Positions 8,665-18,165 of a stretch of 34,718 nt of DNA are shown here, one piece after another. The first letter of the stretch is position 1; each line of letters opens with the position of its first letter. Source of the DNA: Streptomyces africanus (lineage in GTDB: Bacteria > Actinomycetota > Actinomycetes > Streptomycetales > Streptomycetaceae). A model generated the notes under the pieces. It was not told the origin of the DNA. It searched no databases and saw only the letters and a program-made list of their open reading frames with translations. Location of the stretch: NCBI RefSeq assembly GCF_002150735.1, contig NZ_MUKA01000081.1, positions 1 through 34,718 of the forward strand, given 5' to 3'. Position numbers and translations under genes: made by a program.

Positions 8665-9488
8665 TGGGCCAGAAGGTAAACCCGCACGGGTTCCGGCTCG
8701 GCGTTACGACCGACTTCAAGTCGCGCTGGTACGCCGACAAGCTGTACAAGGACTACGTCAAGGAAGACGTCGCCATCCGTCGGATGATGACGTCCGGCAT
8801 GGAGCGCGCCGGCATCTCCAAGGTCGAGATCGAGCGCACCCGTGACCGTGTGCGTGTGGACATCCACACCGCTCGTCCGGGCATCGTCATCGGCCGCCGC
8901 GGCGCCGAGGCCGACCGCATCCGCGGTGACCTCGAGAAGCTCACCGGCAAGCAGGTCCAGCTGAACATCCTCGAGGTCAAGAACCCCGAGACCGACGCTC
9001 AGCTGGTCGCCCAGGCCGTCGCCGAGCAGCTCTCCTCCCGCGTCTCCTTCCGCCGCGCCATGCGTAAGAGCATGCAGTCGGCGATGAAGGCCGGCGCCAA
9101 GGGCATCAAGATCCAGTGCGGTGGCCGCCTCGGTGGCGCCGAGATGTCCCGCTCGGAGTTCTACCGCGAGGGCCGTGTGCCCCTGCACACGCTCCGCGCG
9201 AACGTGGACTACGGCTTCTTCGAGGCCAAGACGACCTTCGGCCGCATCGGCGTGAAGGTCTGGATCTACAAGGGCGACGTCAAGAACATCGCCGAGGTCC
9301 GCGCCGAGAACGCCGCTGCCCGTGCGGGTAACCGCCCGGCCCGCGGCGGTGCCGACCGCCCGGCCCGTGGTGGCCGCGGTGGCGAGCGGCGCGGTCGCAA
9401 GCCGCAGCAGGCTGCCGGCGCCGAGGCCCCCAAGGCCGAGGCTCCCGCGTCCGCCGCTCCGGCTGAGAGCACCGGAACGGAGGCCTGA
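8664..9488 (+). CDS. rpsC: 30S ribosomal protein S3 with low-complexity C-terminal tail
   Basis: 274 residues, longer than E. coli S3 (233). The KH domain is clear around residues 60-100, with the GXXG loop [13 protein letters not shown]; the C-terminal S3 domain follows to about residue 213 ([19 protein letters not shown]). Beyond that lies an Arg/Gly- then Ala/Pro/Glu-rich tail of about 55 residues that is probably disordered. S3 lines the mRNA entry channel. ATG 8664 overlaps the rplV stop by one base, and rplP follows after 5 bp. Confidence 0.98.
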   Translation: MGQKVNPHGFRLGVTTDFKSRWYADKLYKDYVKEDVAIRRMMTSGMERAGISKVEIERTRDRVRVDIHTARPGIVIGRRGAEADRIRGDLEKLTGKQVQLNILEVKNPETDAQLVAQAVAEQLSSRVSFRRAMRKSMQSAMKAGAKGIKIQCGGRLGGAEMSRSEFYREGRVPLHTLRANVDYGFFEAKTTFGRIGVKVWIYKGDVKNIAEVRAENAAARAGNRPARGGADRPARGGRGGERRGRKPQQAAGAEAPKAEAPASAAPAESTGTEA

Positions 9489-9493
9489 CCGAC

Positions 9494-9913
9494 ATGCTGA
9501 TCCCCCGTAGGGTCAAGCACCGCAAGCAGCACCACCCCAAGCGCAACGGCATGTCCAAGGGTGGCACGCAGGTTGCGTTCGGCGAGTACGGCATCCAGGC
9601 GCTGACCCCGGCCTATGTGACGAACCGCCAGATCGAGGCCGCTCGTATCGCCATGACGCGTCACATCAAGCGTGGTGGCAAGGTCTGGATCAACATCTAC
9701 CCGGACCGCCCCCTCACCAAGAAGCCGGCCGAGACCCGCATGGGTTCCGGTAAGGGCTCGCCGGAGTGGTGGGTGGCCAACGTCAAGCCCGGACGCGTGA
9801 TGTTCGAGCTGTCGTACCCCAACGAGAAGATCGCGCGCGAGGCCCTGACCCGTGCGGCTCACAAGCTGCCGATGAAGTGCAAGATCGTCAAGCGCGAGGC
9901 AGGTGAAGCGTGA
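9494..9913 (+). CDS. rplP: 50S ribosomal protein L16
   Basis: 139 residues, opening [19 protein letters not shown], typical of bacterial L16. L16 binds near the A-site and P-site tRNA elbows and is needed late in 50S assembly; the conserved [18 protein letters not shown] block is present. Its TGA stop overlaps the ATG of rpmC (TGATG at 9911-9915), so the two genes are translationally linked. Confidence 0.98.
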   Translation: MLIPRRVKHRKQHHPKRNGMSKGGTQVAFGEYGIQALTPAYVTNRQIEAARIAMTRHIKRGGKVWINIYPDRPLTKKPAETRMGSGKGSPEWWVANVKPGRVMFELSYPNEKIAREALTRAAHKLPMKCKIVKREAGEA

Positions 9914-10137
9914 TGTCGGCCGGTACCAAGGCGTCCGAGCTGCGCGAGCTGGGCAACGAGGAGCTGCTCAACAAGCTCCGCGAGGCCAAGGAAGAGCTGT
10001 TCAACCTCCGCTTCCAGGCGGCGACGGGCCAGCTCGAGAACCACGGTCGGCTCAAGGCCGTCCGCAAGGACATCGCGCGGATCTACACCCTGATGCGTGA
10101 GCGCGAGCTGGGCATCGAGACGGTGGAGAGCGCCTGA
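9913..10137 (+). CDS. rpmC: 50S ribosomal protein L29
   Basis: 74 residues of two-helix L29, with the signature [20 protein letters not shown]. Start ATG 9913 overlaps the rplP stop; a GTG one codon earlier (9910) is in frame but the ATG is more likely. L29 lies beside the tunnel exit next to L23. The stop overlaps the ATG of rpsQ (TGATGA at 10135). Confidence 0.97.
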   Translation: MSAGTKASELRELGNEELLNKLREAKEELFNLRFQAATGQLENHGRLKAVRKDIARIYTLMRERELGIETVESA

Positions 10138-10424
10138 TGAGCGAGAGCAACGTGACTGAAGAGACCAAGACGGACCGCGGATTCCGCAAGACCCGTGAGG
10201 GTCTGGTCGTCAGCGACAAGATGGACAAGACCGTCGTCGTCGCCGTCGAGGACCGCGTCAAGCACGCGCTGTACGGCAAGGTCATCCGCCGTACGAACAA
10301 GCTCAAGGCGCACGACGAGCAGAACGCCGCCGGCGTCGGCGACCGGGTTCTCCTGATGGAGACCCGTCCGCTCTCGGCGACGAAGCGCTGGCGCGTCGTG
10401 GAGATCCTCGAGAAGGCGAAGTAA
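10137..10424 (+). CDS. rpsQ: 30S ribosomal protein S17
   Basis: 95 residues. An OB-fold S17 domain follows a short acidic N-terminus ([20 protein letters not shown]), with the conserved [13 protein letters not shown] and [15 protein letters not shown] blocks. S17 is a primary 16S rRNA-binding protein at the bottom of the 30S body. It is the last gene of the S10 cluster here: a 187-bp gap rich in hairpins follows before rplN. Confidence 0.98.
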   Translation: MSESNVTEETKTDRGFRKTREGLVVSDKMDKTVVVAVEDRVKHALYGKVIRRTNKLKAHDEQNAAGVGDRVLLMETRPLSATKRWRVVEILEKAK

Positions 10425-10429
10425 CCAAG

Positions 10430-10497
10430 CGGGGGGCGCGAGCCCCCTGCTGACCCCCGCCGGGGGCGGCCATGCGGCCCCCGGTGTGGGTTTTCGC
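10430..10497 (+). terminator. Tandem hairpins with T-run after rpsQ
   Basis: The first hairpin is GGGGGC/GCCCCC (10432-10447) closed by a GCGA tetraloop. The second pairs CCGGGGGC (10460-10467) with GCCCCCGG (10477-10484) and is followed by TGTGGGTTTT; an alternative shorter hairpin CCCCC/GGGGG (10454-10466) competes with it. This looks like an intrinsic terminator or attenuator dividing the S10 and spc clusters. Confidence 0.6.
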
Positions 10498-10531
10498 CCG
10501 AAGAGGCCTAAGTAATTCCTTCGGGGGCTAC

Positions 10532-10586
10532 CCCGCAGGACAGTTCCGCCAGGCTCGCAGGTGCGTCCCGAAAGGGCCCTGCGGGA
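10532..10586 (+). promoter_or_regulatory. Structured leader before rplN
   Basis: CCCGCAGG (10532-10539) is perfectly complementary to CCTGCGGG (10578-10585). The enclosed 38 nt contain a CCC-GAAA-GGG tetraloop hairpin (10567-10576). The stem ends 15 bases before the rplN ribosome-binding site (AGGAG, 10601-10605), so folding could influence spc expression. A regulatory role is inference; no convincing promoter hexamers were found in the gap. Confidence 0.35.
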
Positions 10587-10611
10587 ACCGGCAGACAACC
10601 AGGAGATAGAC

Positions 10612-10980
10612 GTGATCCAGCAGGAGTCGCGACTGCGTGTCGCCGACAACACGGGTGCGAAGGAGATCCTCTGCATCCGTGTGCTCGGCGGCTCCGGTCG
10701 CCGCTACGCGGGTATCGGTGACGTCATCGTCGCCACCGTCAAGGACGCGATCCCCGGTGGCAACGTGAAGAAGGGTGACGTCGTCAAGGCGGTCATCGTT
10801 CGCACCGTCAAGGAGCGCCGCCGTCCGGACGGCTCGTACATCCGCTTCGACGAGAACGCCGCCGTCATTCTGAAGAACGACGGCGACCCTCGTGGCACCC
10901 GTATCTTCGGCCCGGTCGGCCGTGAGCTGCGCGAGAAGAAGTTCATGAAGATCATCTCCCTCGCGCCGGAGGTGCTGTGA
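10612..10980 (+). CDS. rplN: 50S ribosomal protein L14
   Basis: 122 residues from GTG 10612 ([20 protein letters not shown]), exactly the usual L14 length and N-terminus, with AGGAG six bases upstream. In-frame codons further upstream would add 17 unrelated residues. L14 forms part of bridge B8 to the 30S subunit and binds the RsfS silencing factor in known systems. It opens the spc cluster; rplX follows after 2 bp. Confidence 0.98.
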   Translation: MIQQESRLRVADNTGAKEILCIRVLGGSGRRYAGIGDVIVATVKDAIPGGNVKKGDVVKAVIVRTVKERRRPDGSYIRFDENAAVILKNDGDPRGTRIFGPVGRELREKKFMKIISLAPEVL

Positions 10981-10982
10981 GC

Positions 10983-11306
10983 ATGAAGATCAAGAAGGGG
11001 GACCTGGTCCAGGTCATCACCGGTAAGGACAAGGGCAAGCAGGGCAAGGTCATCGCGGCCTTCCCCCGTGAGGACCGTGTCCTGGTCGAGGGTGTCAACC
11101 GGGTCAAGAAGCACACCAAGGCCGGTCCGACGGCTCGCGGTTCGCAGGCCGGCGGCATCGTCACCACCGAGGCGCCGATCCACGTCTCCAACGTCCAGCT
11201 GGTCGTGGAGAAGGACGGCAAGAAGGTCGTGACCCGCGTCGGTTACCGCTTCGACGACGAAGGCAACAAGATCCGCGTTGCCAAGCGGACGGGTGAGGAC
11301 ATCTGA
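10983..11306 (+). CDS. rplX: 50S ribosomal protein L24
   Basis: 107 residues starting [20 protein letters not shown], a KOW-motif RNA-binding protein that initiates 50S assembly near the tunnel exit. ATG 10983 gives the family N-terminus; a GTG at 10977, overlapping the rplN stop, is an alternative adding two residues. GGAGG lies at 10969-10973. The stop overlaps the rplE start by one base (TGATG). Confidence 0.97.
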   Translation: MKIKKGDLVQVITGKDKGKQGKVIAAFPREDRVLVEGVNRVKKHTKAGPTARGSQAGGIVTTEAPIHVSNVQLVVEKDGKKVVTRVGYRFDDEGNKIRVAKRTGEDI

Positions 11307-11863
11307 TGACGACCACCACCACTCCGCGCCTGAAGCAGAAGTACCGTGAGGAGATCACGGGCAAGCTGCGTGACGAGTTCAAGTACGAGAACGTCATGCA
11401 GATCCCCGGTCTCGTCAAGATCGTGGTCAACATGGGTGTGGGCGACGCCGCCCGCGACTCCAAGCTGATCGAGGGCGCCATCCGCGACCTCACCACGATC
11501 ACCGGTCAGAAGCCGGCCGTCACCAAGGCCCGCAAGTCCATCGCGCAGTTCAAGCTGCGTGAGGGCCAGCCGATCGGTGCCCACGTCACGCTCCGTGGCG
11601 ACCGCATGTGGGAGTTCCTGGACCGCACCCTGTCGCTCGCGCTGCCGCGCATCCGCGACTTCCGCGGCCTGTCCCCCAAGCAGTTCGACGGCCGTGGCAA
11701 CTACACCTTCGGTCTCACGGAGCAGGTCATGTTCCACGAGATCGACCAGGACAAGATCGACCGCGTCCGGGGTATGGACATCACCGTGGTCACCACGGCG
11801 ACCAACGACGCTGAGGGCCGCGCGCTCCTTCGTCACCTCGGCTTCCCCTTCAAGGAGGCGTGA
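11306..11863 (+). CDS. rplE: 50S ribosomal protein L5
   Basis: 185 residues, close to the usual ~180, with the L5 signatures [18 protein letters not shown] and [21 protein letters not shown]5 binds 5S rRNA and forms bridge B1b with S13. A short Thr-rich N-terminus ([16 protein letters not shown]) precedes the domain. The ATG overlaps the rplX stop, and rpsZ begins 5 bp after its own stop. Confidence 0.98.
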   Translation: MTTTTTPRLKQKYREEITGKLRDEFKYENVMQIPGLVKIVVNMGVGDAARDSKLIEGAIRDLTTITGQKPAVTKARKSIAQFKLREGQPIGAHVTLRGDRMWEFLDRTLSLALPRIRDFRGLSPKQFDGRGNYTFGLTEQVMFHEIDQDKIDRVRGMDITVVTTATNDAEGRALLRHLGFPFKEA

Positions 11864-11868
11864 GCGAG

Positions 11869-12054
11869 ATGGCGAAGAAGGCTCTGATTGCCAAGGCTGC
11901 TCGCAAGCCCAAGTTCGGTGTGCGTGGCTACACCCGCTGCCAGCGCTGCGGCCGCCCGCACTCCGTGTACCGCAAGTTCGGCCTGTGCCGCGTGTGCCTT
12001 CGTGAGATGGCTCACCGTGGCGAGCTGCCGGGCGTGACCAAGAGCTCCTGGTAA
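11869..12054 (+). CDS. rpsZ: 30S ribosomal protein S14 type Z (zinc-binding)
   Basis: 61 residues. Cys24, Cys27, Cys40 and Cys43 form the CxxC...CxxC zinc ribbon of the short S14 paralogue. Many actinobacteria also encode a longer zinc-free S14 elsewhere, used under zinc limitation; the copy here is the zinc form. ATG 11869 is preferred over an in-frame GTG at 11860 because the family starts [10 protein letters not shown]. It is followed by a 213-bp gap before rpsH. Confidence 0.98.
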   Translation: MAKKALIAKAARKPKFGVRGYTRCQRCGRPHSVYRKFGLCRVCLREMAHRGELPGVTKSSW

Positions 12055-12179
12055 TCCCCTCAATCAGGGATTAGCAGGGCTCTCGGTAAGCATCTGGGGC
12101 GGCAGGACGTCCAGCTCACATGCCTTAGGCTTGTGGGGTTGGGCGTCTGCCGCCGCCCTTACGACTTACTACGCCGTAG
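12053..12179 (+). promoter_or_regulatory. Structured rpsZ-rpsH intergenic leader
   Basis: Three foldable elements are visible. The first is AATCCC/GGGATT (12053-12072), which overlaps the rpsZ stop. The second is a long stem pairing GGCGGCA (12098-12104) plus GACG (12106-12109) with CGTC (12144-12147) plus TGCCGCC (12148-12154): 11 bp with one bulge, whose loop contains GCC-TTA-GGC (12122-12130). The third is CTAC-GCC-GTAG (12169-12179). In E. coli, S8 represses spc translation by binding a leader-like structure; an equivalent role here is only a hypothesis. Confidence 0.35.
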
Positions 12180-12267
12180 GTCCACCGCGCCGCACCCGTC
12201 CCGTCTCGGATCGGGGAGAGGGATGGCGCACCAGGAAACCCCGGCGAGAGAGGCCGAAGGCCAATTC

Positions 12268-12666
12268 ATGACCATGACTGATCCGATCGCAGACATGCTG
12301 ACGCGTCTGCGGAACGCGAACTCGGCGTACCACGACTCCGTGGCGATGCCGCACTCGAAGATCAAGTCGCACATCGCGGAGATCCTCCAGCAGGAGGGCT
12401 TCATCACGGGCTGGAAGGTCGAGGACGCCGAGGTCGGCAAGAACCTCGTCCTGGAGCTGAAGTTCGGCCCCAACCGTGAGCGCTCCATCGCGGGGATCAA
12501 GCGGATCTCCAAGCCCGGTCTCCGGGTGTACGCGAAGTCCACCAACCTGCCGAAGGTGCTCGGCGGCCTGGGCGTGGCCATCATCTCCACGTCCCACGGT
12601 CTCCTGACCGACAAGCAGGCGCAGAAGAAGGGCGTGGGTGGGGAAGTCCTCGCCTACGTCTGGTAG
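12268..12666 (+). CDS. rpsH: 30S ribosomal protein S8
   Basis: 132 residues, beginning [23 protein letters not shown] 12268 has GAAGG seven bases upstream, whereas ATG 12274 is too far from it. In-frame sequence back to 12133 is not S8-like. The C-terminal signature [20 protein letters not shown] is complete. S8 binds helix 21 of 16S rRNA and is the classic spc-operon repressor in E. coli. A 23-bp gap leads to rplF. Confidence 0.98.
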   Translation: MTMTDPIADMLTRLRNANSAYHDSVAMPHSKIKSHIAEILQQEGFITGWKVEDAEVGKNLVLELKFGPNRERSIAGIKRISKPGLRVYAKSTNLPKVLGGLGVAIISTSHGLLTDKQAQKKGVGGEVLAYVW

Positions 12667-12689
12667 TTCGGGAACGGAGGAGAGACACA

Positions 12690-13229
12690 ATGTCGCGTAT
12701 CGGCAAGCTCCCCATCCCGGTTCCCGCCGGCGTGGACGTCACCATCGACGGCCGTACGGTCGCGGTCAAGGGCCCCAAGGGCGAATTGACCCACACCGTC
12801 ATCGCGCCGATCGACATCGCCAAGGCCGAGGACGGCACCCTTCAGGTGCTGCGGCCCAACGACGAGCGGCAGAGCAAGGCCCTGCACGGCCTGTCCCGCA
12901 CGCTGGTGGCGAACATGATCACCGGTGTGACCCAGGGATACGTCAAGAAGCTCGAAATCAGCGGTGTCGGCTACCGCGTCGTGGCGAAGGGCTCCAACCT
13001 GGAGTTCTCCCTCGGCTACAGCCACCCGATCCTGGTCGAGGCCCCCGAGGGCATCACCTTCAAGGTGGAGTCCCCGACCCGTTTCTCGGTCGAGGGCATC
13101 GACAAGCAGAAGGTCGGCGAGGTTGCGGCCAACATCCGCAAGCTGCGCAGGCCCGACCCGTACAAGGCCAAGGGCGTCAAGTACGAGGGCGAAGTCATCC
13201 GCCGCAAGGTCGGAAAGGCGGGTAAGTAA
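12690..13229 (+). CDS. rplF: 50S ribosomal protein L6
   Basis: 179 residues, normal for L6, with the typical start [19 protein letters not shown] and the C-terminal signature [16 protein letters not shown]. The two tandem alpha/beta domains of L6 bind the sarcin-ricin region near the factor-binding site. AACGGAGGAGAG provides a strong ribosome-binding site. rplR follows after 3 bp. Confidence 0.99.
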   Translation: MSRIGKLPIPVPAGVDVTIDGRTVAVKGPKGELTHTVIAPIDIAKAEDGTLQVLRPNDERQSKALHGLSRTLVANMITGVTQGYVKKLEISGVGYRVVAKGSNLEFSLGYSHPILVEAPEGITFKVESPTRFSVEGIDKQKVGEVAANIRKLRRPDPYKAKGVKYEGEVIRRKVGKAGK

Positions 13230-13232
13230 GCC

Positions 13233-13616
13233 ATGGCATACGGACAGAAGATCCTTAAGGGCGACGCCTACAAGCGCGCCGCGATCAAGCGCCGCCACAT
13301 CCGGATCCGTAAGCACATCAACGGTACGGCGGAGCGTCCGCGTCTGGTCGTTACCCGCTCGAACCGCCACATCGTGGCCCAGGTGATCGACGACATCAAG
13401 GGTCACACCCTGGCGTCGGCGTCCACCCTGGACAGCTCGATCCGCGGTGGCGAGGGCGACAAGTCCGCGCAGGCCAAGCAGGTCGGCGCCCTGGTCGCCG
13501 AGCGCGCCAAGGCCGCCGGTGTCGAGGCCGTCGTGTTCGACCGTGGTGGTAACCAGTACGCGGGGCGCATCGCCGCCCTGGCGGACGCCGCCCGCGAGGC
13601 CGGACTCAAGTTCTGA
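13233..13616 (+). CDS. rplR: 50S ribosomal protein L18
   Basis: 127 residues. The basic N-terminal tail ([20 protein letters not shown]) and the 5S-binding core ending [24 protein letters not shown] are typical. L18 with L5 and L25/CTC carries 5S rRNA into the 50S subunit. Length is normal; the gap to rpsE is 43 bp. Confidence 0.98.
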   Translation: MAYGQKILKGDAYKRAAIKRRHIRIRKHINGTAERPRLVVTRSNRHIVAQVIDDIKGHTLASASTLDSSIRGGEGDKSAQAKQVGALVAERAKAAGVEAVVFDRGGNQYAGRIAALADAAREAGLKF

Positions 13617-13659
13617 GTCCTGGTTCCGTAGCTAGCGGAGACAGAGAGAGGTAATTCCA

Positions 13660-14265
13660 ATGGCTGGACCCCAGCGCCGCGGTGGCGGTGCCGGTGGCGG
13701 CGAGCGGCGGGACCGGAAGGGCCGTGACGGCGGCGCAGCTGCCGCCGAGAAGACCGCGTACGTTGAGCGCGTTGTCGCGATCAACCGCGTCGCCAAGGTT
13801 GTGAAGGGTGGTCGTCGCTTCAGCTTCACCGCGCTGGTCGTGGTGGGCGACGGTGACGGCACCGTGGGTGTCGGATACGGCAAGGCCAAGGAGGTGCCGG
13901 CCGCCATCGCCAAGGGCGTTGAGGAGGCCAAGAAGCACTTCTTCAAGGTCCCCCGCATCCAGGGCACCATCCCGCACCCCATCCAGGGTGAGAAGGCTGC
14001 CGGCGTCGTCCTGCTCAAGCCCGCGTCGCCCGGTACCGGTGTTATCGCCGGTGGTCCGGTGCGTGCCGTGCTCGAGTGCGCCGGTATCCACGACGTGCTG
14101 TCGAAGTCGCTCGGCTCCGACAACGCGATCAACATCGTGCACGCCACCGTGGAGGCCCTGAAGGGCCTGCAGCGTCCCGAGGAGATCGCGGCCCGCCGTG
14201 GTCTGCCCCTCGAGGACGTCGCCCCCGCGGCTCTCCTGCGTGCGCGTGCCGGGGCGGGTGCGTAA
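13660..14265 (+). CDS. rpsE: 30S ribosomal protein S5
   Basis: 201 residues, with a Gly/Arg-rich N-terminal extension of about 30 residues before the double-stranded-RNA-binding domain ([20 protein letters not shown]). The [20 protein letters not shown] and [18 protein letters not shown] blocks are intact. S5 is a translational-fidelity protein and the target of spectinomycin-resistance changes in other bacteria. AGAGAGAGG is eight bases before ATG 13660. Confidence 0.98.
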   Translation: MAGPQRRGGGAGGGERRDRKGRDGGAAAAEKTAYVERVVAINRVAKVVKGGRRFSFTALVVVGDGDGTVGVGYGKAKEVPAAIAKGVEEAKKHFFKVPRIQGTIPHPIQGEKAAGVVLLKPASPGTGVIAGGPVRAVLECAGIHDVLSKSLGSDNAINIVHATVEALKGLQRPEEIAARRGLPLEDVAPAALLRARAGAGA

Positions 14266-14267
14266 TC

Positions 14268-14450
14268 ATGGCGCAGCTCAAGATCACGCAGGTCAAGTCC
14301 TACATCGGCAGCAAGCAGAACCACCGTGACACCCTGCGTTCCCTTGGTCTCAAGGGCATCAACACGCAGGTCGTCAAGGAGGACCGCCCCGAGTTCCGCG
14401 GCATGGTGCACACCGTCCGCCACCTCGTGACGGTCGAGGAGGTCGACTGA
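14268..14450 (+). CDS. rpmD: 50S ribosomal protein L30
   Basis: 60 residues: [20 protein letters not shown] onward with [14 protein letters not shown], the L30 signature. A longer in-frame reading from 14076 lies inside rpsE and is not homologous, so ATG 14268, two bases after the rpsE stop, is the start. L30 stabilises 23S domains near 5S rRNA. rplO begins 2 bp after its stop. Confidence 0.97.
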   Translation: MAQLKITQVKSYIGSKQNHRDTLRSLGLKGINTQVVKEDRPEFRGMVHTVRHLVTVEEVD

Positions 14451-14452
14451 TC

Positions 14453-14908
14453 ATGGCGGAGAACAACCCGCTCAAGATCCACAACCTCCGTCCCGCCCCG
14501 GGCGCCAAGACCGCCAAGACCCGTGTCGGTCGTGGTGAGGCGTCGAAGGGTAAGACGGCCGGTCGTGGTACCAAGGGTACGAAGGCCCGCTACCAGGTTC
14601 CGGAGCGCTTCGAGGGTGGCCAGATGCCCCTCCACATGCGTCTCCCGAAGCTGAAGGGCTTCAAGAACCCGTTCAAGACCGAGTACCAGGTCGTGAACCT
14701 CGACAAGCTGGCCTCCCTCTACCCCGAGGGTGGCGAGGTCACCGTCGAGTCGCTGGTGGCCAAGGGCGCTGTTCGCAAGAACAGCCTCGTCAAGGTCCTC
14801 GGCCAGGGCGAGATCTCCGTGGCGCTGCAGGTGACGGTCGACGCCGTCTCCGGCTCCGCCAAGGAGAAGATCACCGCCGCCGGCGGTTCCGTCACCGAGC
14901 TCGTCTGA
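14453..14908 (+). CDS. rplO: 50S ribosomal protein L15
   Basis: 151 residues, with the Gly-rich basic N-terminal tail of L15 ([20 protein letters not shown]) that threads into 23S rRNA and the globular C-terminal half ending [14 protein letters not shown]15 is a late 50S assembly protein. It ends the spc r-protein run; a strong hairpin follows before secY. Confidence 0.98.
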   Translation: MAENNPLKIHNLRPAPGAKTAKTRVGRGEASKGKTAGRGTKGTKARYQVPERFEGGQMPLHMRLPKLKGFKNPFKTEYQVVNLDKLASLYPEGGEVTVESLVAKGAVRKNSLVKVLGQGEISVALQVTVDAVSGSAKEKITAAGGSVTELV

Positions 14909-14940
14909 ACCCCACAGGCGTCTCGATGACCTGAGCGATC

Positions 14941-14980
14941 CCGACCGGGGATACCCCACAAATGGGGTATCCCCGGTTGG
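14941..14980 (+). terminator. 17-bp stem hairpin between rplO and secY
   Basis: CCGACCGGGGATACCCC (14941-14957) pairs along its full length with 14964-14980 (one G-U), with loop ACAAAT. The following TCGTTCC is only weakly T-rich, but a stem this long should stop or stall polymerase and would also protect the upstream mRNA 3' end. It suggests that secY-adk-map has its own promoter. I found none that is convincing; TAAGGT at 15008-15013 is a possible -10. Confidence 0.7.
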
Positions 14981-15142
14981 TCGTTCCTAGGGCGGCAGTC
15001 TCGCCGGTAAGGTGGCCTGCACTGCCCACTTTCACAGGGTGCTGCACTTCGGGCACTCTGAGCGGTAGCTGCCCGTTACTTATTCGTCGAACCTCAAGAC
15101 CGTCACCCTTGACGCAGTTGCGCGGGGGTCGCAGGAGGCACC

Positions 15143-16456
15143 GTGCTCACCGCGTTCGCCCGGGCGTTCAAGACGCCCGACCTGCGCAAGAAGCTGCTCT
15201 TCACGCTCGGCATCATCGTGGTCTACCGGGTCGGTACGCACATCCCGATCCCGGGTGTCGACTACCGGAACGTCCAGACCTGTATCGACAATGCCCAGGC
15301 CAACCAGGGCCTGTTCGGTCTGGTCAACATGTTCAGCGGCGGCGCGCTGCTGCAGATCACGATCTTCGCGCTGGGCATCATGCCGTACATCACGGCGAGC
15401 ATCATTCTGCAGCTGCTGACCGTGGTGATTCCGCGCCTGGAAGCCCTGAAGAAGGAGGGCCAGGCCGGTACGGCGAAGATCACGCAGTACACCCGATACC
15501 TGACGGTGGCCCTCGCCATCCTTCAGGGCACCGGCCTCGTCGCCACCGCCCGCAGCGGCGCTCTGTTCCAGGGCTGCCCGGTGGCCAGCCAGATCGTCCC
15601 GGACCAGTCGATCTTCGTCACCATCACCATGGTCATCACCATGACCGCCGGTACGGCGTTCGTGATGTGGCTCGGCGAGCTCATCACCGACCGCGGCATC
15701 GGCAACGGCATGTCGATCCTGATGTTCATCTCGATCGCCGCCACCTTCCCGTCCGCCCTGTGGGCCATCAAGGAGCAGGGCTCCCTGGCCGACGGCTGGA
15801 TCGAGTTCGGCACCGTCATCGCGGTCGGCCTCGTCATGGTCGGCCTGGTGGTCTTCGTCGAGCAGGCCCAGCGCCGCATCCCGGTTCAGTACGCCAAGCG
15901 CATGATCGGCCGCCGTTCCTACGGTGGTACGTCCACGTACATCCCGCTGAAGGTGAACCAGGCGGGTGTGATTCCCGTCATCTTCGCCTCGTCGCTGCTC
16001 TACATCCCGGCGCTGATCGCCCAGTTCGCCGGAGGCACCTCGGGCTGGAAAACCTGGATCGAGCAACACTTCGTCAAGGGCGACCACCCGTATTACATCG
16101 TTTCGTACTTCCTGCTGATCGTTTTCTTCGCATTCTTCTACGTCGCGATCTCCTTCAACCCCGAGGAAGTCGCCGACAACATGAAGAAGTATGGTGGCTT
16201 CATCCCGGGCATCCGGGCTGGCCGGCCGACCGCTGAGTACCTGAGCTACGTGCTCAACCGGATCACCTGGCCGGGTTCGCTGTACCTGGGTCTGATCGCT
16301 CTCGTGCCGACGATGGCGTTGGTTGGTTTTGGGGCAAACCAGAACTTCCCGTTCGGCGGCACCAGCATCCTGATCATCGTGGGTGTCGGTCTCGAGACGG
16401 TGAAGCAGATCGAGAGCCAGCTCCAGCAGCGCAATTACGAAGGGTTCCTCCGCTGA
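15143..16456 (+). CDS. secY: Protein translocase subunit SecY
   Basis: 437 residues with ten predicted membrane segments. It is the channel subunit of SecYEG, which exports unfolded proteins and inserts membrane proteins. Family blocks are seen: [21 protein letters not shown] near the N-terminus, [20 protein letters not shown] in TM2, and [20 protein letters not shown] near TM10. GTG 15143 has AGGAGG (15133-15138) just upstream. The stop overlaps the adk ATG (TGATG), the usual secY-adk coupling of Gram-positive bacteria. Confidence 0.98.
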   Translation: MLTAFARAFKTPDLRKKLLFTLGIIVVYRVGTHIPIPGVDYRNVQTCIDNAQANQGLFGLVNMFSGGALLQITIFALGIMPYITASIILQLLTVVIPRLEALKKEGQAGTAKITQYTRYLTVALAILQGTGLVATARSGALFQGCPVASQIVPDQSIFVTITMVITMTAGTAFVMWLGELITDRGIGNGMSILMFISIAATFPSALWAIKEQGSLADGWIEFGTVIAVGLVMVGLVVFVEQAQRRIPVQYAKRMIGRRSYGGTSTYIPLKVNQAGVIPVIFASSLLYIPALIAQFAGGTSGWKTWIEQHFVKGDHPYYIVSYFLLIVFFAFFYVAISFNPEEVADNMKKYGGFIPGIRAGRPTAEYLSYVLNRITWPGSLYLGLIALVPTMALVGFGANQNFPFGGTSILIIVGVGLETVKQIESQLQQRNYEGFLR

Positions 16457-17118
16457 TGCGTATCGTCCTCGTCGGGCCGCCGGGTGCCGGTAAGGGAACG
16501 CAGGCCGCGTTCCTGGCCAAGAACCTGTCGATCCCGCACATCTCCACGGGCGACCTGTTCCGGGCCAACATCAGCCAGCAGACGGAACTCGGCAAACTGG
16601 CGAAGTCCTACATGGACGCGGGCAATCTCGTGCCCGACGAGGTCACCATCGCGATGGCGAAGGACCGCATGGAGCAGCCGGACGCCGAGAACGGCTTCCT
16701 GCTGGACGGCTTCCCGCGCAACGTCTCCCAGGCCGAGGCGCTCGACGAGCTGCTCGAGACCGAGAGCATGCAGCTCGACGCGGTGCTGGACCTGGAGGTC
16801 CCCGAGGACGAGGTGGTCAAGCGGATCGCCGGCCGCCGCATCTGCCGCAACGACTCCTCGCACGTCTTCCACGTCACGTACAAGCAGCCGGCCAAGGAAG
16901 GCGTCTGCGACGTCTGCGGCGGCGAGCTGTACCAGCGGGACGACGACTCCGAGGAGACGGTGCGGACGCGCCTGGAGGTCTACCACACGCAGACCGAGCC
17001 GATCATCGACTACTACAAGGCCCAGGGCCTGGTGGTCACGATCTCCGCGCTCGGCAAGGTGGAGGACGTCACGACGCGCGCCATGGAGGCGCTCAAGCGT
17101 GGCGAGGACGACAAGTAG
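16456..17118 (+). CDS. adk: Adenylate kinase
   Basis: 220 residues; it interconverts ATP + AMP and 2 ADP in the cytosol. The P-loop [10 protein letters not shown] is at residues 7-16, the AMP-binding [11 protein letters not shown] at 84-94, and the LID lies at about 127-165. The LID holds Cys130, His136/139 and CDVC (151-154), which could form a zinc site like the Cys-rich LIDs of Gram-positive adenylate kinases, though the first CxxC is replaced by Cys and His. It overlaps secY by one base and is separated from map by 130 bp containing hairpins. Confidence 0.98.
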   Translation: MRIVLVGPPGAGKGTQAAFLAKNLSIPHISTGDLFRANISQQTELGKLAKSYMDAGNLVPDEVTIAMAKDRMEQPDAENGFLLDGFPRNVSQAEALDELLETESMQLDAVLDLEVPEDEVVKRIAGRRICRNDSSHVFHVTYKQPAKEGVCDVCGGELYQRDDDSEETVRTRLEVYHTQTEPIIDYYKAQGLVVTISALGKVEDVTTRAMEALKRGEDDK

Positions 17119-17137
17119 TCGTCCGTGCGCAGCTACG

Positions 17138-17197
17138 GCCGCGGTTCCCCTCGGGGGCCGCGGCTGCTGTGTGGACGGGGCCGTCGCCCGGCCCCGT
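17138..17197 (+). terminator. Two GC-rich hairpins between adk and map
   Basis: GCCGCGG (17138-17144) pairs with CCGCGGC (17158-17164), with an inner CCCC/GGGG. ACGGGGCC (17175-17182) pairs with GGCCCCGT (17190-17197). Neither has a T-run, so they may attenuate transcription or process the transcript rather than end it. Confidence 0.4.
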
Positions 17198-17248
17198 ATC
17201 GTTGAAGGCGTTCACCGTCGCCGAAGGTCCAGAAAGGCCGTAGCCCCC

Positions 17249-18085
17249 ATGGTGCAGATCAAGACCCCCGAGCAGATCGCCAAGATGCGCGAGGCGGGGT
17301 TGGTCGTCGCGGCCATTCACGCGGCGACCCGCGAAGCCGCCGTGCCCGGGGCGACGACGAAGGATCTGGACCAGGTCGCCCGCAAGGTGCTCGCCGAGCA
17401 CAACGCCAAGCCGAACTTCCTCGGCTACGGCGGCTTCCCCGCGACCATCTGCACCTCGGTGAACGAGGTCGTCGTCCACGGCATCCCCTCCGACGACGTC
17501 GTCCTCAAGGACGGGGACGTCATCTCCATCGACTGCGGCGCGATCATCGACGGGTGGCACGGCGACGCCGCCTACACGGCCTTCGTGGGCTCCGGTCACG
17601 CCCCGGAGCTGGTCGAGCTCTCCCGGGTGACCGAGGAGTCGATGTGGGCCGGCATCGCGGCCATGAAGCAGGGCAACCGGCTGGTCGACGTCTCCCGGGC
17701 GATCGAGACGTACATCCGCCGCCAGCCCAAGCCCGGCGGCGGCCGGTACGGGATCATCGAGGACTATGGCGGCCACGGCATCGGCACCGAGATGCACATG
17801 GACCCGCATCTGCTGAACTACGTCGACCGCCGACGTGGCAAGGGCCCGAAGCTGGTGCCGGGCTTCTGCCTCGCGATCGAGCCGATGGTGTCGCTCGGCA
17901 CGCCGAAGACCGAGGTTCTCCAGGACGACTGGACGGTCATCACGACGGACGGTACGTGGTCGTCGCACTGGGAGCACTCGGTCGCGCTGACGGAGGAGGG
18001 GCCGCTCGTGCTCACGGCTCCCGACGGGGGTAAGGCGAAGCTGGCGGAGCTCGGCATTGTCGCTGCGCCGGATCCGTTGGGCTGA
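17249..18085 (+). CDS. map: Methionine aminopeptidase, type I
   Basis: 278 residues from MVQIKTPEQIAKMREAGLVV. It removes the initiator Met from nascent proteins. The five metal ligands of the family are readable: Asp95 (SIDCG), Asp106 (GDAAYT), His176 (GGHGIG), Glu211 (AIEPM) and Glu242 (HWEHS). ATG 17249 is 130 bp after adk; a longer frame running back through adk is an artefact of high GC content. The gene lacks the N-terminal SH3-binding zinc finger of larger actinobacterial MetAPs. Confidence 0.98.
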   Translation: MVQIKTPEQIAKMREAGLVVAAIHAATREAAVPGATTKDLDQVARKVLAEHNAKPNFLGYGGFPATICTSVNEVVVHGIPSDDVVLKDGDVISIDCGAIIDGWHGDAAYTAFVGSGHAPELVELSRVTEESMWAGIAAMKQGNRLVDVSRAIETYIRRQPKPGGGRYGIIEDYGGHGIGTEMHMDPHLLNYVDRRRGKGPKLVPGFCLAIEPMVSLGTPKTEVLQDDWTVITTDGTWSSHWEHSVALTEEGPLVLTAPDGGKAKLAELGIVAAPDPLG

Positions 18086-18115
18086 GCGCCTTCCGGGGAG
18101 GGCGGTGCGGTCGTT

Positions 18116-18165
18116 CGGCGGCTGCGGCTGCGTCGTGGTTGTTCGCGCAGTTCCCCGCGCCCCTG
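18116..18165 (+). repeat. Dispersed 50-bp intergenic repeat, copy 1 (after map)
   Basis: The 50-bp stretch running into GTTCCCCGCGCCCCTG is matched at 49 of 50 positions by 21627-21676 after rplQ. A partial relative (TCGCGCAGTTC) ends the window at 34718. Sequences of the form GCGCAGTTCCCCGCGCCCCT are, from memory, common between genes in Streptomyces. Confidence 0.85.

Noticed and set aside
15112..15117. TTGACG just before secY as a -35 box
   Set aside because: It is only 25 bases from the GTG start, leaving no space for a -10 and a transcription start.
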